A stretch of 26,464 bases of DNA from a virus, in IMG/VR virus record IMGVR_UViG_3300021960_000437, positions 1-26,464 of that record. One strand, written 5' to 3'. Shown here one piece after another: positions 1 to 9,589 of the stretch. Under the pieces are notes generated by a model. That model saw only the letters and a program-made list of their open reading frames with translations. It was not told where the DNA came from and ran no database searches. Within the stretch, counting starts at the first letter, position 1; every line of letters begins with the position of its first letter. The position numbers and the translations under genes are program-made.

Positions 1-1028
1 TGTCTTATACAGTATTTTCTAAGGATAGAAAATCATTACAGTTTCCTGTAATGTGTAATGGCTATGTTCACATTAAAGCGGCAGATAGTTTTAATCAAGA
101 AACTACGGGTATTTGGGATTATGAAGGTCCGTTTACTTTAGAAATGTTAGTAACTCCATATGAAATTAATGGTAATCCTGTTACTGATAACGAGGCTAGC
201 CAAAAAAGTTTGCCGAGAGATGCTACCTACGGCTTAACATATCTAAGTGCCGCAAGCAGACATAGTGTAGAAATGTGTCTATTTCACAATAATTACATTA
301 CAGTTTCGTTAGTTAATACTACTACTCAGGCATTTCAACAACCTGCTGAGTATTCAATTAAGTTTAGTTTAACAATTGACGGCACTACACAGACTTTAGA
401 ATCACCAACAGTATTTCGTTCTGAAGTAGTAGATAATTCATATTCTAACCCAACGGAATATTTTTATATTAATCATTTACCCGCCTATAAAAAATACGCT
501 CAAATTGTTAGCATTGTGGATGCTAACACAATGACTATTGCAGATACTTCTGTATTGAATGCAAGCCAGCCTATTTATTATATTGACGGGGATGGGGTAA
601 TGCAAAGTAGTGGAACGATTGATACTATTACAGATGCTACAACTTTTGATATTGCCGGTGCTTCGACAAACAACTTTAGTGTTGGCGACTACATGTATAT
701 TCCCGTGGACCGTGATGTTCTCTATCCTGAAACGTCGCACCACCTCGCCGTATCATATGGCTACGGACGTATGTTTATTGCATTCAATGGGGGCATTGTA
801 GCAGAACGCGGTCATGCAGGGGAGTTTCAATTAGACGCTTCAGATATCTACTTAGGACAAAACCCTAATGCCGCTACACCCCGCCTCACACAATTCATGG
901 GTGAACTCCATGAAGTGTCGTATTTTAAGGGGCAGACAGTAAGTTTCAAAAGCACGAACTCCCTATCACCACCGTATAAAAACGCCCTGTTGTATTTAGA
1001 TTTCGAGGAGGCTAGAATCAATGAGTAA
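1..1028 (+). CDS. LamG/concanavalin A-like tail protein (5' end cut by window)
   Basis: The reading frame is open to the left edge (first full codon at base 3), so the gene starts outside the window; the ATG at 51 lies inside the frame and has no ribosome binding site. The last third reads as a jelly-roll lectin/glucanase (LamG_3-like) domain: a histidine-leucine-alanine strand, a YGYGRMFIAFNG strand and turn, an LGQNP turn, then a GELHEVSYFKG strand and a final LDFEE. In this family that pattern binds carbohydrate or serves as a beta-sandwich adhesin. It precedes a tail-hub-like gene and overlaps it by 8 nt, so a tail or receptor-binding role is likely by position. No signal peptide or membrane segment is seen in the visible part. 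The fold is fairly sure; ligand and exact role are unknown. Confidence 0.7.
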   Translation, partial: SYTVFSKDRKSLQFPVMCNGYVHIKAADSFNQETTGIWDYEGPFTLEMLVTPYEINGNPVTDNEASQKSLPRDATYGLTYLSAASRHSVEMCLFHNNYITVSLVNTTTQAFQQPAEYSIKFSLTIDGTTQTLESPTVFRSEVVDNSYSNPTEYFYINHLPAYKKYAQIVSIVDANTMTIADTSVLNASQPIYYIDGDGVMQSSGTIDTITDATTFDIAGASTNNFSVGDYMYIPVDRDVLYPETSHHLAVSYGYGRMFIAFNGGIVAERGHAGEFQLDASDIYLGQNPNAATPRLTQFMGELHEVSYFKGQTVSFKSTNSLSPPYKNALLYLDFEEARINE

Positions 1029-4000
1029 TGAGTTATACGTTCTCAATGAAGGGGTAAGCATTCCCACTTTAGGTGGTGCTACCTTCACACCCTCTAATCT
1101 GAGTCAATTAGATACCTCAGTCAATCCTAACCTTGTGTCTAATATCCCACAAGCAACGGCTGAAACTGCTGAAGGGTTGGTATCATTCTATGAAATCCAT
1201 GAAGATGAACAGACTACTATGCGTAATCCTCTTTCTATCGTATCTTGGCCCACCCAATCGGGAAGCGCGTTAGATACATACGGTTCAAATGCCCATGAAA
1301 CTCCCGGTTATAGAGTGGTATTAGAAACGGCCTCGGCTTTAAATCTATCAACTACTACTTATTACATTTTAGTTTATGCAGATAATATGTATAAACACCA
1401 CTTTGCTAAAATTACAGAAGAAGTTTCCTATGAAGGGGATTTTAATACTTATGATTTTACACCAAGATTGAAGGAAAACATTCCTAAAAATACTAAGGTA
1501 ATGATTTTCTCAGCACCTACAACCTCCCCTGTTGCATTGGCGTATGGCTTAATGAACGATGATTCAGGAACAGAAGAAAGGCACGATAGATATGTAAATG
1601 TTAGCCGCCCTACATTTTATTTCTTAGAAGGCGATTCACTAAAAGCAAATACCAAATACACGGCAGTTCGCGCCTATCACAATAATAACGATGGGAGTAA
1701 TCAAAAGGATTACACCGTGTTTAGAACCGCTACTGAAACTTCTGATATGATTTTAGATAAATCATTTTACACTCAAAACGCAACAGTAAAGGATGCTAAT
1801 AGAGATGATGATGATACTGATTGGGATAATACCCACTCATTTTTTGATTCTTGGACAAATGCGTTTTCTCGCTATGCTTCTCATCCGGGCGATTTAGACA
1901 CTTATATGAAATTCATTTCCTCGCCGTTGAGAAACCAAACGGTTTCGACCCCTGTGGGGGTGAAATTAGACCGAAGTATTACCGCGAGGGGTAATATCTT
2001 CGAAATTGATTACATGGACCCAGAGCGGTTTCTAGACAAGAAAATTCAGGACATGGAAAATATTAAGATTTTAGAATTCATTGGTTCTGATAATATCAAC
2101 TCCGAGCCATCATTCGCACTCCCCGGTGTATTTAACAACCATGATACAGACACGGATAAAATTGTAGTTACAGGATTGTTAGAAGGACAGGATTTATCTA
2201 CTTTATTAGAAGACTCGGGTAGTTTTGAGTTTTTGTATATTGGTAACTATTATTATATTATTAGTAATATTACCTCTCCTGTTGGTGGTTCACAAACAAT
2301 TACAATTACAGATAAGCGATTATATACATCCAACACATTTAGCGGCTCTGCAGTTGTAGAAAGTTTAACTGATGCAACGGGGTATAGAAGAAGAATTGGT
2401 AGTGTAGTTTCTAACATTGGTGTGACGCACAGTATTGATACAGAAATTAGTGGGTCAGATGTAATTAGAAACGATATTACTATTGAAACTTATGAAGCCG
2501 ATGTTTATGATTTAGAATATATCGTTGGTGGAAATAATCAGGGTATTCAGTTATTAGTAAACAAGGGTGATAGACTAAATAGTTATACAGAATTACAAAC
2601 AACACCTTCTAGTATTTTTAATTCAACAGGTTCATTATTAGATTGTATTAGAACTAATATTTCTTATAATAAGAAAATGGCTGAGGGTAGAGTCGAGTTT
2701 AAAGAAGTAGGAAATGACGGTGGAGTATTTAGACTTAAAATTTCTGGTAGGGACATTCTTTCGCAGTTATTGGGTAGCCCTGTAAATAAAAATTATACAT
2801 ATACAAATGAATACGTTTATTCAACTCTTATTCCCGGTGGAGATAGAATTATTGATACAGGGTTGGAGATTGATACAGGAACCGCCTTTGGTGCGAACAC
2901 TATTACTGTAACTACTACTATTGGAAGTGAAGTGGCCTTTGGCGATGTATTATTTACATCTTCTTCAGGGGCCGTTCCCTTGGGTGTGGTGAAATCTGTA
3001 TCAGGTAGTGTTATTACATTGTTCAAGGATGTTCATATTACAGACCACACAATTGGGGAATTAGCCCCCGATGATACAATTTATAGAGCACCCTATGGGT
3101 TTTTAGCAGGTAAATCGTTAGAAACTTATAATGGTTCCGTATATGATACTAAATCGGAAACTTATGTTAAGTTACCTAAGCCCACTACACTATTAGGTTC
3201 TGTTGATAAGGGTTTTATTTTTAATACAGGTAAGTATTATGAATATGATGGGAGTAATGTAATTGAGGGTGGAAACCTTTCTTCAGTTACATCAGCCAAT
3301 ACTGATAATGGTAATGCAATTGATAATCTAATTACTTCCGTTGTAACTAACGATGGTGTCCACGCAGATGTTCCTATTGGAATTGATATTACAGAACGTA
3401 AGGATACGATTTCTTCTATGGTTGATTTTGATATTCTAAACCAAGAAAGAGGGGAAAACCAAATTACATTTACGTTAGGGTATATTTCTCCATTGGTTTT
3501 GGGAAGAATGAGCGAATATGTAGAAACAGCGGACAAATTCTTGGAAGAATTAGCGGGAGATTATGTTAGTAGTTTTTATTTAATTAACGGACAGGGGTTA
3601 CCCAAAGGTGGGTTTTTACATTTATTAAACAACGAAGTTTGTTCAACTACAAAAGGTCCAATGACCTTTACGGATATTATCGTAGATGATGGGGGTATGA
3701 CTACTGTTTCCCCTGCGGTTATTTCTGATGCTCAATATGATTCTAGATTTAATCCCTCTATTTGGAGATATACGAATAAAACAAAGGGTGAATTCATTAA
3801 TAGTATGAGAACAGTAGGAACGGCATCTCCTACAAGATTAACTAATCATAATGATATTTACCAAACTGGAACTAATTTTAATTTTTATCTTAGCGCATAT
3901 AAGATGTGTGGAAATGAATATTTTATTCATAATCAAAATAGAGATGAAACCACATCTTATTTGATTGATAAACCCACAGAAATGTTAGGTATTAAACCAG

Positions 4001-6714
4001 CAGTAGGCTCTAGATTTTGGGACATTGATAGATACCCAGCATTTGCTAAAGATAGAGACATTTACGACAATATTGATACAGACGATATGTTAGAACATTA
4101 TTCATTATATGAAAGATGGGATGATAAAACAGGGGCTTTACATTTCTTTTTGCCGGGAGATATTTACCCTGAAAGTCAAACCAATTGGAATAATATTGGA
4201 TATGATAGCAGACCCCTTTCTGATTACTCTTTAATCTTAAAAAATAAAGAAACTACTGTTGGTAAAATGGGGCATAATACAGATACAGGAAATCCTACTC
4301 ATTGGGACGGTGTTTCTAAGCATGGTAACAGATTAGATACTGATTATGCTGAAAGAAAAATTATTGACTATAATGGTGATTTAAATAGATTTAATATCGC
4401 TAGATTAATTGAATTAACATTTGATTCATATTTTAATGAAGTAGATTATGAAAATTATGATTTAAATAGAAACGCTACTCCCAATACTGACGAAATTTTA
4501 GCAGACACTTATACTACATTAGTTTATGGGAGCACCGGAGTTGCTTTGAATCATTTAAGAACAGGTAAATTTTATTACCCTGTTGAAGAAGATGCTACTA
4601 TTGATATCCCTAATGCTACTATCGCACAAACTAATTATACCGCTAATAATGGTATTATTATGAAACTACCTGTTTTTATTGAAACTATAGGTAGCCCTCC
4701 CGTAACTACGGTTGAAGATAAATTTGTAGGTAGTAGATTTATTACAGAAACTCAAGTAGACTCATTTGAAGGATATCAATATATTCCCGATATGGATATG
4801 GTAATTTTAGATGCTAAAATTCATCCCGATTTTTATACTGATGGGGAAGATTTACAATCTATGCAAAATGCTTTCTTAGAAACGGCAAGTGTAAGTCTTA
4901 CAGACTCAGGTGCTCAAGTTGATTTTAAAGGTTCTCCTGTAATAGACCAAATCCACGGTTTCCAAAATAATAACGGGTTTATGGAAGAGGGACAATCTTC
5001 TCTCACCTCTAATGGACACCTTAGAGCCGTTAGAGCATTATTTAAACCTAAACTTTCTAGTTCAGATTGGCAAGTTATTGATAATACAGGTGGAGTAGAT
5101 TGGTCTACTCATTTAAAATCAGATGAAGCAGTATTAGAAATTGTTGTTGAAACTTCATCAGGCGGTTCAAGACATTGGATTCATTATTGTAATAATTTAA
5201 CAGGTAATTTCTTATATGATTCTACTAATCAAAGACTTCATTATATTAAATCACATACGGTTAGTAAAACAGATACTACTAATTTTAGTCATTATCTTAA
5301 AATTGATAATTTTGTTACAGGGTCATTAGGAACTGAACTAATCCCATTAAGATTATCACAAAATTGTTTTTATGATTTTACACCTGAAAGAATTGTTTTT
5401 AATGCCTTGCTTGGAACATATACCAAAGTTCCCGGTAAAAATGAAACTTTTTCTTGGGCTTATGCTCCCGATGCTAAAGAAACAGATGGTGGTATTGGAA
5501 TTCATGATAAAGAACACGTTAGGTCTATGTATGTAGTAATTAATATTGATGATAAAACTGCAAATAAAGATAAGTATTTAGTTTCTAGAACTAGGGCTGG
5601 GAATAACTTATATAACACCTTTGGTGATAATTACGACCAGACAGTTTATATTACAGACGGTGTTAATACTAATGAAGCATCCTTTTATAATATTAATACT
5701 GAAACATCCGGTTTATCAGTAGGTTATTCTAATATTAGAATTTCACCAATGAAAGCCATGAAAGGCTGTCCCTCAATTGGAAAAATCATTGAAGTTACTG
5801 TAAGCGACTTTAATGATTTTACACCTTCCACGGCCACCATCGCCGCTTCATTTGATGTAGTCTATGAAGCAGAAGAAATCGTAGACGATATCCTATCCTC
5901 AATTGATATTGACTACACCAAATCAACCGTTGGTAATGATTATTACCTATCTGCAAACTTTAATGGACAAAACGCCTATTCAGCAGCAAATAGTATTTTG
6001 CAATATGTGGATAAGAAATTATTTATCAATGGTAACGACGTAGTAGTAGTTTCTAACCAAGAAGATAAATTTTATCGTAATATTGAATTTAATGAAGATA
6101 GTAATGAATATAACATTACTTCAATTAAACGTGATAAATCATTGTTTGACGAATATAACGTAGTAGTAGTTTATGGCGACGGAGTTCGTTCAACTGCTAG
6201 AAATTATTCGTCTATTAAATCTCGAGGTAAGGAAATTACAAAAGAAGTTTATGATTACACGGTTTCTAATCAAACACAGGCTGATTCATTAGCCCAAAGT
6301 TTATTGAAGATTTACTCAAGGGTTAATGACGCAATTGAAATCCGTGTAGGTAGTGATATTCCCTTCCTTCAGCCCGGACATATTGTTTCAGTTTATTACC
6401 CATCAGAAGGTATTTATCGCGCTCCCTATGTAGTGCTTGAAACTGAGAAAAAGTTCGGAAGTCCGAGTATTATTAAATTAGGAGAATATAACAAAGACTT
6501 GGCTAATACAATGTCCATGTTACTTTCTGAAACACGCAATTTGCAAGGGTTTACAAAGAAAAAGGTATACGCTTCAACTATTACACCAAACATTATTCTA
6601 AACCAAGTTAGATTGAAATTCGTAAAGGCCGAGATTACAAATCTAACAGATACAACCACGTCCACAATTGGATTCGGTTACACAATCGGCTTTGATTCGG
6701 AGGTAGGACCATGA
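1021..6714 (+). CDS. Giant tail-tip / baseplate hub-like structural protein
   Basis: This 1897-residue protein is the largest in the window. It starts at ATG 1021, preceded by GAGGAGG inside the end of the previous gene. Two parts recall phage tail-hub proteins (XkdQ/gpD-like): residues about 560-590 with FRLKISGRDILSQLLG, and residues about 1690-1840. There a RDKSLFDEYNVVVVYGDG segment is followed by an alpha-helical QADSLAQSLLKIYSR stretch, then a strand with FLQPGHIVSVYY and a conserved-looking YVVLETE strand. The middle 1000 residues are rich in Asn, Asp, Thr and Tyr and look like beta-structured decoration; I do not recognise their domains. The usual hub is 300-400 residues, so this would be a greatly enlarged form. 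It overlaps the next gene by 4 nt (ATGA). Hub assignment is inference from weak motifs plus position before the fibre genes. Confidence 0.6.
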   Translation: MSNELYVLNEGVSIPTLGGATFTPSNLSQLDTSVNPNLVSNIPQATAETAEGLVSFYEIHEDEQTTMRNPLSIVSWPTQSGSALDTYGSNAHETPGYRVVLETASALNLSTTTYYILVYADNMYKHHFAKITEEVSYEGDFNTYDFTPRLKENIPKNTKVMIFSAPTTSPVALAYGLMNDDSGTEERHDRYVNVSRPTFYFLEGDSLKANTKYTAVRAYHNNNDGSNQKDYTVFRTATETSDMILDKSFYTQNATVKDANRDDDDTDWDNTHSFFDSWTNAFSRYASHPGDLDTYMKFISSPLRNQTVSTPVGVKLDRSITARGNIFEIDYMDPERFLDKKIQDMENIKILEFIGSDNINSEPSFALPGVFNNHDTDTDKIVVTGLLEGQDLSTLLEDSGSFEFLYIGNYYYIISNITSPVGGSQTITITDKRLYTSNTFSGSAVVESLTDATGYRRRIGSVVSNIGVTHSIDTEISGSDVIRNDITIETYEADVYDLEYIVGGNNQGIQLLVNKGDRLNSYTELQTTPSSIFNSTGSLLDCIRTNISYNKKMAEGRVEFKEVGNDGGVFRLKISGRDILSQLLGSPVNKNYTYTNEYVYSTLIPGGDRIIDTGLEIDTGTAFGANTITVTTTIGSEVAFGDVLFTSSSGAVPLGVVKSVSGSVITLFKDVHITDHTIGELAPDDTIYRAPYGFLAGKSLETYNGSVYDTKSETYVKLPKPTTLLGSVDKGFIFNTGKYYEYDGSNVIEGGNLSSVTSANTDNGNAIDNLITSVVTNDGVHADVPIGIDITERKDTISSMVDFDILNQERGENQITFTLGYISPLVLGRMSEYVETADKFLEELAGDYVSSFYLINGQGLPKGGFLHLLNNEVCSTTKGPMTFTDIIVDDGGMTTVSPAVISDAQYDSRFNPSIWRYTNKTKGEFINSMRTVGTASPTRLTNHNDIYQTGTNFNFYLSAYKMCGNEYFIHNQNRDETTSYLIDKPTEMLGIKPAVGSRFWDIDRYPAFAKDRDIYDNIDTDDMLEHYSLYERWDDKTGALHFFLPGDIYPESQTNWNNIGYDSRPLSDYSLILKNKETTVGKMGHNTDTGNPTHWDGVSKHGNRLDTDYAERKIIDYNGDLNRFNIARLIELTFDSYFNEVDYENYDLNRNATPNTDEILADTYTTLVYGSTGVALNHLRTGKFYYPVEEDATIDIPNATIAQTNYTANNGIIMKLPVFIETIGSPPVTTVEDKFVGSRFITETQVDSFEGYQYIPDMDMVILDAKIHPDFYTDGEDLQSMQNAFLETASVSLTDSGAQVDFKGSPVIDQIHGFQNNNGFMEEGQSSLTSNGHLRAVRALFKPKLSSSDWQVIDNTGGVDWSTHLKSDEAVLEIVVETSSGGSRHWIHYCNNLTGNFLYDSTNQRLHYIKSHTVSKTDTTNFSHYLKIDNFVTGSLGTELIPLRLSQNCFYDFTPERIVFNALLGTYTKVPGKNETFSWAYAPDAKETDGGIGIHDKEHVRSMYVVINIDDKTANKDKYLVSRTRAGNNLYNTFGDNYDQTVYITDGVNTNEASFYNINTETSGLSVGYSNIRISPMKAMKGCPSIGKIIEVTVSDFNDFTPSTATIAASFDVVYEAEEIVDDILSSIDIDYTKSTVGNDYYLSANFNGQNAYSAANSILQYVDKKLFINGNDVVVVSNQEDKFYRNIEFNEDSNEYNITSIKRDKSLFDEYNVVVVYGDGVRSTARNYSSIKSRGKEITKEVYDYTVSNQTQADSLAQSLLKIYSRVNDAIEIRVGSDIPFLQPGHIVSVYYPSEGIYRAPYVVLETEKKFGSPSIIKLGEYNKDLANTMSMLLSETRNLQGFTKKKVYASTITPNIILNQVRLKFVKAEITNLTDTTTSTIGFGYTIGFDSEVGP

Positions 6715-7058
6715 TTACGAGAGATGGAAGAACAGACATAAAAGATTATATAGTTGGGAATTATACTAGATATCAAGTGGGAACGGGTGGTGATTCTACT
6801 AACCCTAACGCTTCTTCACTTGATTCACCGTTATTGACTAAAACCTCAACAGGTTTAGTAGTAACTTCAAGCGATGAAAGCACAATTGAATGGAAATTTA
6901 CTTTACAAGGTTCGGCGTATATTGGCGAAACTATTAAAGAGGTTGGCATCTTTCATACTACTACTGACGAGATGCTACTTCGTGTAAATTATGATGGAAT
7001 CGGACCATTAACTAGCACGGACGAAATTGAATTTGTAATTGTAGTGGAGGTGGACTGA
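6711..7058 (+). CDS. Small tail-fibre-associated protein
   Basis: This 115-residue protein starts at an ATG that overlaps the preceding stop (ATGA) behind a GGAGGTAGG ribosome binding site. It is beta-rich and carries the pattern WKFTLQGSAYIGETIKEVGIF. The IGETIKEVGIF part resembles the segment often found in tail-fibre adaptor or N-terminal fibre proteins (DUF3751-like, with an IxEvGLF core). The C-terminus alternates hydrophobic residues (EIEFVIVVEVD), as in a beta strand. It lies between the hub-like gene and the fibre gene and overlaps the latter by 1 nt (TGATG), which fits a connector between tail tip and fibre. No catalytic motif is seen. Confidence 0.5.
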   Translation: MITRDGRTDIKDYIVGNYTRYQVGTGGDSTNPNASSLDSPLLTKTSTGLVVTSSDESTIEWKFTLQGSAYIGETIKEVGIFHTTTDEMLLRVNYDGIGPLTSTDEIEFVIVVEVD

Positions 7059-9124
7059 TGGCTTTAAACCCGGCACAGATTTCAACATTGACTAACGGAC
7101 TTACTACCGATGGAATTATTGATGGCTCAGATAAACTACATTCAGGTATTCTAAAGGCTTTATACTCAATGAGTATGGGTAGTTATGTAGTATCATGTAA
7201 TAACTTTACAGAAAGCACGGCAGGTGCATTTACATCTTATACATTAGGTGCTGAAATTGTATATGCCGTAAATGGTGATTATCGAGAATCAAATACAGAT
7301 ATGACTGTGGCTATTGCCTCTTCTGCTGATGCTACTTATCCTCGTTATGATTGGATTTACATTGATACCGATGATACGTTAAAGGTGAGAGAAGGAACAA
7401 TTAGTGGTAGCACATCATTAGTTTCTGATTTAGACCTTGGGGAAGTTCCTATTGCTATTGTGGAAATTGCAGCCGGTAGTGCTGATAACGCGGCTCACAA
7501 TGTTCAAATGTTAATGGGAATGACCGAATTACTTCAGCAACAGGTTACAAAAATTAAGGCTAGAACAGGCGTGGCTATTACAGCGGGAGATGCTCTATAT
7601 GTTTATGATAATCATAATGCTAACACCGCTATTGTGGATATCGCTGATGCTTCTGATTCTTCTAAAATGCCTGTAATTGGATTAGCAAAACAAGACCTTG
7701 CTTCACAAGAAGAAGGCTTTGCAGTTGTTTTTGGTCTATTGAAGGGTATTGATACGGTTACTGATTTTGATTCTTCAGACGTTGGTGGAACTGTATATGT
7801 AGCATCAGGTGGGGGTTTAACTCCTGATAAACCAACAGGTGCTAGTGATTTGATTCAGAACGTTGGTATTTTAACTAGATATCACGGCAGTTCAGGTGTA
7901 ATTTTTGTAACAGGTATTGGAAGAACAAATGACGTTCCTAATTTAGCCTTTGTAACCGCAGACAGTTCGGGCTTGGCTAATGGTAGGCAATTGAATGCGG
8001 GGACGGGAATTACTGTAACAGATAATGGGGCAGGGTCCACCATTGATATTACTAACACCGCGCCGGACCAAACAGTTACTTTAACCGATGGAACGGGAAT
8101 TACCACATCGGGAACTTACCCTAATTTTACCATTACAAATTCAGCACCCGACCAAACGGTGAGTTTAACAGGTGGTGGGATTACCGCCATTACAGGTAGT
8201 TATCCTAATTTTACTATTACTTCAACTGAAGCAGATACATTAGATAGTGTTGTTCAAAGAGGGCCTTCAACTTCTAATTCTATTACAGTAGGTGGGTTAA
8301 CAGATACAGGAGTTTTGATATTATCTAAACAAGCCGCTAACGGAACTTCATTTACACCCGGACCATTGTTAAATTATTCTTTATATGTTAATGAACCTAG
8401 TAATGCTATTGTAATGCCCGATGCAGCGGCTCATGATGGTATGGTTGTTAATATTAAAAATGTGGGGGCGGCAGCATTAACTATTACTCCCTTTGCTGGA
8501 AATACATTTGAAAATGCACAGCATCCTCTTAGTGACCAGAGAGTAGTAGCACCAAATACAATAAGTTTGGAAGTCTATGAGAGTATTACTTTACAGGCTT
8601 TAACTGATGCAGTATCCCCTCTTACGACAGGGTGGTATATTCACAATACAGACATACAAGGAGCGTCTTTACCTTCAGGTTTAATTACTTTAGAATACGC
8701 CGCTACTAATTTAACCACTACATCCATTTATAATACAGGACATACGAACATTCCTCTTGGAACTGCTTCTATTGGAACAACGTCGCCTATTACGGGGGTT
8801 GTTACTTTGCCCCCTGACCCTAATTTCCCAAACACAAGTCAAGGTTTTATTGTTGTTGAAGATGGGACATATATTGTTGAAGTCCGTGTGTCCTTATCGG
8901 GTTGGTCCCCCACTACATCAAACTTCTATCAATCCCGTTGGGTTCTAAATACTGCTTTACAGAATTGGGACGCAGGTGGTGAAATTGTTGGTGGTAACGG
9001 TCGAACATTACGTCAAGTGGTTACTTTATCAGCAGGGGACGAACTTGGTGTAACTACATATCAGAACTCCGGTTCCACAAAGAACACGAACACCGCTGAA
9101 ATGTTAGTGTTTAGAATAAATTGA
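7058..9124 (+). CDS. Tail fibre protein with internal repeats
   Basis: A 688-residue protein translated from a TGATG junction with a GGAGGTGG ribosome binding site. Residues 1-160 form a mixed N-terminal region that could attach to the tail. Residues about 165-300 hold a beta region with VAITAGDALYVYD and GLAKQDLASQEEGFAVVFGLLKGI, typical of phage fibre and decoration proteins. Residues about 315-390 hold three tandem units starting GTGIT or GGGIT and ending in TIDIT, FTITN or FTITS. The C-terminal 150 residues form another beta-rich head, the usual receptor-binding end. It probably forms a trimer and contacts the host surface; this is family knowledge, not something visible here. There are no transmembrane segments. 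The fibre call is fairly secure from composition, repeats and position; the receptor is unknown. Confidence 0.65.
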   Translation: MALNPAQISTLTNGLTTDGIIDGSDKLHSGILKALYSMSMGSYVVSCNNFTESTAGAFTSYTLGAEIVYAVNGDYRESNTDMTVAIASSADATYPRYDWIYIDTDDTLKVREGTISGSTSLVSDLDLGEVPIAIVEIAAGSADNAAHNVQMLMGMTELLQQQVTKIKARTGVAITAGDALYVYDNHNANTAIVDIADASDSSKMPVIGLAKQDLASQEEGFAVVFGLLKGIDTVTDFDSSDVGGTVYVASGGGLTPDKPTGASDLIQNVGILTRYHGSSGVIFVTGIGRTNDVPNLAFVTADSSGLANGRQLNAGTGITVTDNGAGSTIDITNTAPDQTVTLTDGTGITTSGTYPNFTITNSAPDQTVSLTGGGITAITGSYPNFTITSTEADTLDSVVQRGPSTSNSITVGGLTDTGVLILSKQAANGTSFTPGPLLNYSLYVNEPSNAIVMPDAAAHDGMVVNIKNVGAAALTITPFAGNTFENAQHPLSDQRVVAPNTISLEVYESITLQALTDAVSPLTTGWYIHNTDIQGASLPSGLITLEYAATNLTTTSIYNTGHTNIPLGTASIGTTSPITGVVTLPPDPNFPNTSQGFIVVEDGTYIVEVRVSLSGWSPTTSNFYQSRWVLNTALQNWDAGGEIVGGNGRTLRQVVTLSAGDELGVTTYQNSGSTKNTNTAEMLVFRIN
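8000..8228 (+). repeat. Three tandem coding repeats in the fibre gene
   Basis: Units start at 8000, 8090 and 8171 and encode about 30, 27 and 18-20 residues. Each begins with G(T/G)GIT and ends in a TIxIT or FTIT strand; the first two are followed by the linker APDQTV(T/S)LT. Units two and three are clearly similar also in their DNA (the YPNFTIT segment). Such units usually form stacked beta structures in fibre shafts. Confidence 0.7.
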
Positions 9125-9134
9125 GGTGAATAAA

Positions 9135-9311
9135 ATGAAAACAATACCAGAAGTGCTTATAGAACAATATCCTGATTTTCCCTTTCACGAATACGCTGTG
9201 GTAGTAGTATTAGGTGAAGAGTATTACTACAATGCTGAAGCATGGCCTGACGATTGGCCTGAACCTGCTCCGACATTAGAACAAATTAACCAATGGATTG
9301 CTGAAAGTTAA
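9135..9311 (+). CDS. Small acidic protein after the fibre gene
   Basis: A 58-residue protein. I take ATG 9135, not the in-frame GTG at 9126, because the GAGGTGA ribosome binding site covers 9124-9130 and lies five bases before the ATG. The protein is acidic and rich in Tyr, Trp and Pro, with a C-terminal PEPAPTLEQINQWIAES. Short proteins ending in a Pro-rich linker and a helix are common directly after phage tail-fibre genes and sometimes help fibre assembly. I do not recognise a named family, so the role is only suggested by position. Confidence 0.55.
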   Translation: MKTIPEVLIEQYPDFPFHEYAVVVVLGEEYYYNAEAWPDDWPEPAPTLEQINQWIAES

Positions 9312-9313
9312 GG

Positions 9314-9321
9314 TTTATATA
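9314..9321 (+). promoter_or_regulatory. Possible archaeal TATA box before the membrane-protein genes
   Basis: TTTATATA lies in the 44-nt gap between the small post-fibre gene and the XhlA-like gene. The gap is unusual in a block where most genes overlap. A start 25-30 nt downstream would leave a leader of about 10 nt before ATG 9356. There is no clear purine-rich BRE upstream, so this is tentative. Confidence 0.35.
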
Positions 9322-9355
9322 GTTGAATATATGTTGAAGGAATGTAGGTGTTACT

Positions 9356-9580
9356 ATGGATGATGTTCAAAATCTTAGGCTTGATAATCTCGAAAACCGT
9401 GTTGATAAACACGATGGAATGTTAGAAAAGATGGCTGAGGCACAAACTGATATGATGATTAGTATTGCTGAACTAAATACTCAAGTTTCCACCGCCATTG
9501 AATTAATGAAACGCGGTGGTGTAATTTTAGTAGCCATTGTAGCAACAATGTTAGGCTTAGATGTAAGCACATTAGTATGA
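9356..9580 (+). CDS. XhlA-like coiled-coil membrane protein
   Basis: A 74-residue protein starting at ATG 9356 behind AGGTG (9346-9350). Residues 1-50 form a heptad-patterned helix (LRLDNLENRVDKHDGMLEKM), and residues about 54-70 form one hydrophobic membrane segment (GVILVAIVATMLGL). The layout of an N-terminal coiled coil and a C-terminal membrane anchor is that of XhlA/hemolysin-like proteins, which accompany holins in phage lysis modules. The next gene, 9 nt downstream, encodes a second membrane protein. A role in lysis or virus release is inferred from topology and place at the end of the structural block. It could equally be a membrane-associated tail or superinfection protein. Confidence 0.5.
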   Translation: MDDVQNLRLDNLENRVDKHDGMLEKMAEAQTDMMISIAELNTQVSTAIELMKRGGVILVAIVATMLGLDVSTLV

Positions 9581-9589
9581 GGTGAAAAT

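Noticed and set aside
477-743. An 88-residue minus-strand open frame opposite the lectin-like gene
   Set aside because: It is antisense to a clear coding region and isolated from the minus-strand block.
9126-9134. GTG start for the small post-fibre gene
   Set aside because: The GTG is part of the GAGGTGA ribosome binding site of the ATG at 9135.
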